Assembly: GCA_030667555.1 (NCBI GenBank)
Contig: DAOUVR010000024.1
Coordinates: forward strand, 1-10,260
Length of the DNA stretch: 10,260 bases
Reading direction: 5' to 3'
From: Dehalococcoidia bacterium
GTDB taxonomy: Bacteria; Chloroflexota; Dehalococcoidia; E44-bin15
Part shown: positions 6,892 through 10,260 of the stretch, in pieces
How the letters are laid out: every line of letters starts with the position of its first letter
Position numbering within the stretch: position 1 is the first letter of the stretch
Translations under genes and position numbers: made by a program
The notes under the pieces: model-generated
The model's database searches: none
What the model saw: only the letters and a program-made list of their open reading frames with translations
Told to the model about the DNA's origin: nothing

Positions 6892-7626
6892 CTACTTCAG
6901 TGATGAACAATCAGGACATTGAGGATCACGCTCAAGCTTGACCTCTCTAAACTTTGTATCGCTACCATCAAATACCAATAGCCTGTTAGTCAACAGTTCT
7001 CCGATTCCGGTGATATACTTTACCGCCTCTGTGGCTTGGAGGCAACCTATAATCCCCGGGATAACGCCCAATACAGGGATAGTCGTTGGAGGGGGAGGCT
7101 CAGGGAAAATACATCTCAGGCAAGCTGTTTGCCCCGGGACTATCGTGGTCGCCATTCCTTCCATCCCGTAAACACCACCATGAATGAAAGGGATAACTCT
7201 CTCCAGGGCAGCCCTATTCAACAAATACCTGGTCTGATAATTGTCCACGGCATCCATGATTAAATCGCAGCCGGCTGTAAGCTTGAGAATATTATCTTCG
7301 CTAATAGTCTCCGCTATAGCCTCCACCGTAATACAGGGATTTGCCTCCTGAAGTTTCTCTTCTGCTGACTGAGTTTTCTTCTTGCCTATATCCGTGGTCC
7401 AATGAAGGATCTGTCGATTCAGGTTGCTCAACTCTACCACGTCCCCATCAACAATTCGTAGACACCCAACACCAGCTATTCCCAAATAGGTAGATATCGC
7501 TGTCCCCAACGCCCCAACCCCAGCAATAAGCACCCTGGCCTTCTTGAGCTTCTCCTGCCCTTCTACACCGAAGCCAGAAATCCTTATCTGCCTATCATAC
7601 CTCTTTTTCTCGTCTTCAGTAAGCAT
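6892..7626 (-). CDS. ThiF/MoeB/HesA-family E1-like adenylyltransferase (244 aa)
   Basis: The protein has a Rossmann ATP-binding loop GVGALG (36-41) and acidic D60. It also has the NLNRQ motif (68-72, with R71), a lysine cluster GKKK (81-84) and the DAVDN segment (125-129). Two CxxC pairs (C169/C172 and C237/C240) bind the structural zinc. Enzymes of this family adenylate the C-terminal Gly of MoaD/ThiS-like proteins to start sulfur transfer or conjugation; a MoaD-like gene lies just upstream. The region after FPEPPPP runs directly into IPVLGVIPGIIG and appears to lack the crossover Cys found in ThiF and many MoeB proteins; C195 is nearby but in a different position. ATG 7626 has only a weak ribosome site. 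The length is normal for MoeB-type enzymes. The family is certain; the exact substrate is inferred. Confidence 0.9.
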   Translation of the reverse strand: MLTEDEKKRYDRQIRISGFGVEGQEKLKKARVLIAGVGALGTAISTYLGIAGVGCLRIVDGDVVELSNLNRQILHWTTDIGKKKTQSAEEKLQEANPCITVEAIAETISEDNILKLTAGCDLIMDAVDNYQTRYLLNRAALERVIPFIHGGVYGMEGMATTIVPGQTACLRCIFPEPPPPTTIPVLGVIPGIIGCLQATEAVKYITGIGELLTNRLLVFDGSDTKFREVKLERDPQCPDCSSLK

Positions 7627-7752
7627 TCGCCTAACACGAACTCCGATAGCTATGACCTTTCAAAGATAACAAAGCAAAACCTTGACAAAGATGGGATATC
7701 GATCGTCCTTCTTTTACTAGATATATTGGGCAGGGGCCAAAGGGGTGCAACT

Positions 7753-7776
7753 GGAAAACAAGCGTGCAAAGCACGC
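7753..7776 (-). terminator. Intrinsic terminator after the MoaD-like gene
   Basis: On the minus strand GCGTGC (7776-7771), loop TTT, GCACGC (7767-7762) form a perfect 6-bp GC-rich stem, followed at once by TTGTTTTCC. It starts 21 bases past the MoaD-like stop codon. This is a textbook Rho-independent terminator and suggests that the E1-like gene downstream is transcribed from its own promoter, or by readthrough. Just before it, CAGGCGATCGTCTG (7777-7790) is a near-perfect palindrome. Confidence 0.6.
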
Positions 7777-7797
7777 CAGGCGATCGTCTGCACTCGC

Positions 7798-8073
7798 TCA
7801 AGCGCCGGCAAAAGCGGGTAGAATATTCACCTCGTCACCGTCTTTTAACGGGGTAGCCAGCCCTTGAAGAGAGCGCATATTATCACCATTTACGTAGATA
7901 TCAACATAACGGTGCAGCTCACCCTGATCCTTATACAACCGCGCCTTCAAGCCGGGGAATTGAATCTCTAATTCGTCAAGACAGCCAGCGATATCCCTGG
8001 CTACTACCTCCGTCTCCACCTTACCCTCACCAGCCTGGCGCAGAGAACCGGATACCCATACTTTCACGCCCAC
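7798..8073 (-). CDS. MoaD/ThiS-like ubiquitin-fold protein (91 aa) with a Gly-Ala end
   Basis: The 91-residue product fits the MoaD/ThiS beta-grasp family: an opening strand (VKVWVSGSLRQ), a helix around DIAGCLDELEIQFPGL, YVDIYVNGDNM in the middle and the closing GDEVNILPAFAGA. Relatives carry sulfur as a C-terminal thiocarboxylate for molybdopterin, tungstopterin or thiamine synthesis, or modify proteins as archaeal SAMPs do. Those normally end in Gly-Gly; this one ends Gly-Ala. The start is GTG 8073, 10 bases after the stop of the VWA gene, so it is probably translated with it; a second GTG two codons later (8067) is possible. The ribosome site is weak. An apparent terminator follows the gene. 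The fold is confident; cofactor partner or conjugation role is inferred. Confidence 0.85.
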   Translation of the reverse strand: MGVKVWVSGSLRQAGEGKVETEVVARDIAGCLDELEIQFPGLKARLYKDQGELHRYVDIYVNGDNMRSLQGLATPLKDGDEVNILPAFAGA

Positions 8074-8083
8074 AACTTATTCT

Positions 8084-9799
8084 CTACCGTTTCTTTACCA
8101 GTTTTCTCTTGAGTAAAGCTCCCACTCCGTGAGGGAGTTTCTCCACGGAGGAACCCAGCATCTCAAAGCTATCCCCATACGGACTGAAGGCCCTCCCTGC
8201 TTGGCCGACACCGAGGGTTACCAAATCGACCCCTCGTAGTTGGCAATAGTTCAAAGCATGTTCAATAGGAAGACCAATATTCTTAAGCCCATCGGTGATG
8301 TGTATGATAAGATTCTGACCCCCGGAAGGAATCCTTAATGCTGCAGCTATTATTGCCTCCCCCGTCGGCGTATCACCCTCAGGCTCAATAGTGAACAGCC
8401 TATTACTATGGAAAAGATTCTTAATTTGACAGGTATCCGTCGCCTCCCTATAGCCCAGTATCTCCAGCCTTATATTTTCCCCTCTCAGGGATGCCGCAAG
8501 TGCACTGTAAATGCCTCTTATCTGGTCCCAGAACCAACCTACTGAACCAGAAGCATCGATAAGAACAATGATATTCCAGACGTAGTTCTCCCTATGATAC
8601 TCATTCTGTCTGAAGATCCTGCCGGTAGTGGGGGCTCTATGGAGCCTTCTATGATCCAATTTCCCGGCGTCCAACCCGCGGTTTATACGCAAGGTTTCCT
8701 CAAGCCAGAGACGAAATATTTCGGTTAGGCTCCGAACAACGTCCAGATTGGGGTCTTTTTCAAGGGGTTCTAGAGCATTCTCGAAGATTGCAGGAAAAAG
8801 GTATTGCGCCTCATCAGCCGCGCCCACAGCTTTCAAGGCAGCCTTGATAGCTTCTGTGACCTCCTCAGCTTCGCTGGCGACAGCCTGCTGTATTGCCTCA
8901 GCAAGCTCCGTAGAGATCCTAGATTCATCCCCTTCTGAAGATCCGGCCAAGGTCTTAGGCTCCGTTAGCTCCCCCGCAGCCTCTGCCGCCTTCATCTTAG
9001 CTTCCCAATCTGAAAAATGCTTCTCTAACGCTTTCCACAGTTCCCGGTAACATAGAGCCCTGCCTATCGCATCAGCGTTCACAATCTCTGGCGTTTTCCT
9101 GAGAAGCATTTGCAAAGCCTCCATGTAGTCCTCAGGCATGCTCAGCATGGTACCGAGCACCTGCAGCATCGTCAACTTCTTGCCGCTACAGAGGGACTCA
9201 ACTAGTGCATCACAGTCCGCTGTCTCCAGGCACTCACAGGAAAGCTGCAGCAGGTTTTCCATCTCTTGCGAGCTCATCTGTGCGAAAACCTCGTCCAAAA
9301 CCAGATATGTCCAGATTCCAAACAATCCCTCTGGATTAGCCAGACCAGCGATAAAATCTTCCTGGTAATTCTTCTTCCACCAGGCTCGTGACTTCTGGAC
9401 ATATTTCCCCGGGACTCCTCTTCTGATGGCAGTGCCATCTACATGTATATCCTCGCCTGCCTCAAAAAGCTTACCAAGGAGGGCTTTATCGTTCATTCCA
9501 AGGAACGTATGAGACAAATAACCCCAGGCGTGCTCGCTATCCTCCAGGTAATGCAGTGACTCATGCACATTCAATCCTACGAGCACGTCCATCTTCTCGC
9601 TTGGAATTGGATAATCTCCCTTGGCTAAGACGGCTGGCAACTCTATCTTTTTGCTAGCGTTACAAGGCATCCCCGCCCACACAACTTCAGCATCCACATC
9701 CATCACTGCCGCTATTTTGCGCAGAGCCCGCAGAGCGTTCGCCAGCTCTATGTAATCAATTACAGACTTGTTCACCCTCCAGTATTCAGAATAGCTCAT
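8084..9799 (-). CDS. VWA-domain protein with an HEXXH zincin-like N-terminal domain (571 aa)
   Basis: The N-terminal domain contains HESLH (79-83), a classical HEXXH zinc-protease motif, and further on GEDIHVD (115-121), which could give the third metal ligand. Residues ~268-331 are rich in Ala and Glu and helical, probably a linker. The C-terminal VWA domain has an intact metal site: DASGS (D415, S417, S419), DTPTG near 476 and ITDG near 502. The end is basic (KRKLVKKR). It overlaps the MoxR ATPase gene upstream and is followed closely by the MoaD-like gene, so the three form one operon. ATG 9799 has GAGG just 3 bases upstream; a GTG at 9826 and a TTG at 9835 in frame are alternatives that would lengthen it by 9 or 12 residues. 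Whether the zincin motif is active is unknown. Confidence 0.88.
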   Translation of the reverse strand: MSYSEYWRVNKSVIDYIELANALRALRKIAAVMDVDAEVVWAGMPCNASKKIELPAVLAKGDYPIPSEKMDVLVGLNVHESLHYLEDSEHAWGYLSHTFLGMNDKALLGKLFEAGEDIHVDGTAIRRGVPGKYVQKSRAWWKKNYQEDFIAGLANPEGLFGIWTYLVLDEVFAQMSSQEMENLLQLSCECLETADCDALVESLCSGKKLTMLQVLGTMLSMPEDYMEALQMLLRKTPEIVNADAIGRALCYRELWKALEKHFSDWEAKMKAAEAAGELTEPKTLAGSSEGDESRISTELAEAIQQAVASEAEEVTEAIKAALKAVGAADEAQYLFPAIFENALEPLEKDPNLDVVRSLTEIFRLWLEETLRINRGLDAGKLDHRRLHRAPTTGRIFRQNEYHRENYVWNIIVLIDASGSVGWFWDQIRGIYSALAASLRGENIRLEILGYREATDTCQIKNLFHSNRLFTIEPEGDTPTGEAIIAAALRIPSGGQNLIIHITDGLKNIGLPIEHALNYCQLRGVDLVTLGVGQAGRAFSPYGDSFEMLGSSVEKLPHGVGALLKRKLVKKR

Positions 9800-10260
9800 A
9801 TTCCTCACTATCTGCTTCGGTTTCACCGATTCCAAAATGAAGGGCTACCAGGCAGGACTCCAATGCGTCCTTGCTAATGTGTAAAGTGAAGGTAAAAGCC
9901 TCTTTTAAACTAGCCCCCGTTTCTACCAGTTCACCTACCATTAAACTATGTCGGGTAGATATCGCCAGCGGGTTCCGAGGGTCATTTCGTAAGCGATGTA
10001 TAACCCTGATAATCTTATCTGCATCCTCTTCAGAGACCCCTGTTTTCAGAACTATCACCTCTTGCTCAGTCGCCGGAGGCAAGTAATCCAGTCGAATGGT
10101 ATAGAACCTATCCCGCAAAGCAGCATCCAGAACCTCAGTTCCGGTGAACTGCGGCCCCTCATTGAGGCTAGCAAAGAAGATAACCTCCTCTGCCACCTCA
10201 GCCAGCCCCAGTTCGTCCACCCAGATGTTTCTATCTTCTCCCAGAACAGAAAAAAGCTCA
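9786..10260 (-). CDS. MoxR-family AAA+ ATPase, C-terminal part (5' end outside window)
   Basis: The frame is open to the right edge (last full codon ends at 10259), so the apparent GTG start at 10220 is internal. The visible 157 residues begin ELFSVLGEDRNIWVDELG, a strand-loop region expected after Walker B. They continue with sensor 1 and arginine finger in FFASLNEGPQFTGTEVLDAALRDRF-type sequence (Asn in SLNEGP; Arg in RDRF). A helical lid domain follows with ISTRHSLMVGELV, typical of MoxR sensor 2. Walker A and B lie beyond the window. It ends with TGA at 9786-9788 inside the start of the VWA gene, a 14-base overlap if that gene starts at ATG 9799. MoxR and VWA overlap like this is common and indicates that they work as a complex. 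Confidence 0.85.
   Translation of the reverse strand, partial: ELFSVLGEDRNIWVDELGLAEVAEEVIFFASLNEGPQFTGTEVLDAALRDRFYTIRLDYLPPATEQEVIVLKTGVSEEDADKIIRVIHRLRNDPRNPLAISTRHSLMVGELVETGASLKEAFTFTLHISKDALESCLVALHFGIGETEADSEEYELF

Noticed and set aside
1..10260. CRISPR array, tRNA, rRNA, insertion sequence or attachment site
   Set aside because: I saw no regularly spaced repeats, no cloverleaf or rRNA-like sequence, no transposase or integrase frame and no long terminal repeats.

Overview
The window looks like a bacterial chromosome segment of moderate GC. Genes have Shine-Dalgarno sites and are tightly packed, several start with TTG or GTG, and there is one clear extended -10 promoter. The gene mix (DUF4145, stand-alone GyrI-like protein, compact SbcC/Rad50, MoxR/VWA pairs, MoaD-like and MoeB-like proteins) and the G-rich intergenic hairpins would fit an uncultured Chloroflexota, perhaps Dehalococcoidia. 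That assignment rests on general resemblance only. TGA ends at least four genes here, so the standard bacterial code applies.

Layout. At the left edge (1-1021) are the tail of a DUF4145-like protein, a 59-residue two-helix membrane protein and, on the minus strand, a GyrI-like ligand-binding protein. Positions 1383-3778 hold a plus-strand pair: a MoxR/CbbQ-type AAA+ ATPase overlapping a VWA-domain protein, probably driven by a promoter near 1190. Facing it on the minus strand (3834-5966) is an SbcC/Rad50-like ATPase with a zinc hook, cut by one in-frame TGA at codon 117. A gene-free stretch with two G-rich hairpins follows. The rest, 6275-10260, is all minus strand. Read in the direction of transcription it holds a second MoxR ATPase (running off the window), a second VWA protein carrying an HEXXH metalloprotease-like motif, a MoaD/ThiS-like small protein and an apparent intrinsic terminator. 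A ThiF/MoeB-like E1 enzyme, an uncharacterised 182-residue protein and another apparent terminator come next.

How they may work together. MoxR ATPases and VWA proteins usually act as pairs: the AAA+ ring supplies force and the VWA protein recognises the client, often a metalloenzyme being matured or reactivated (CbbQ/CbbO, NorQ/NorD, CoxD/CoxE). The second pair lies beside a ubiquitin-like sulfur carrier and its E1-like adenylating enzyme. This suggests maturation of a molybdenum or tungsten enzyme, or a less conventional ubiquitin-like system. The two VWA proteins share a zincin-like N-terminal layout: one keeps HEXXH, the other has lost the catalytic Glu. The MoaD-like protein ends Gly-Ala rather than Gly-Gly, and the E1-like protein seems to lack the usual crossover cysteine. 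This combination is the most interesting part of the window.
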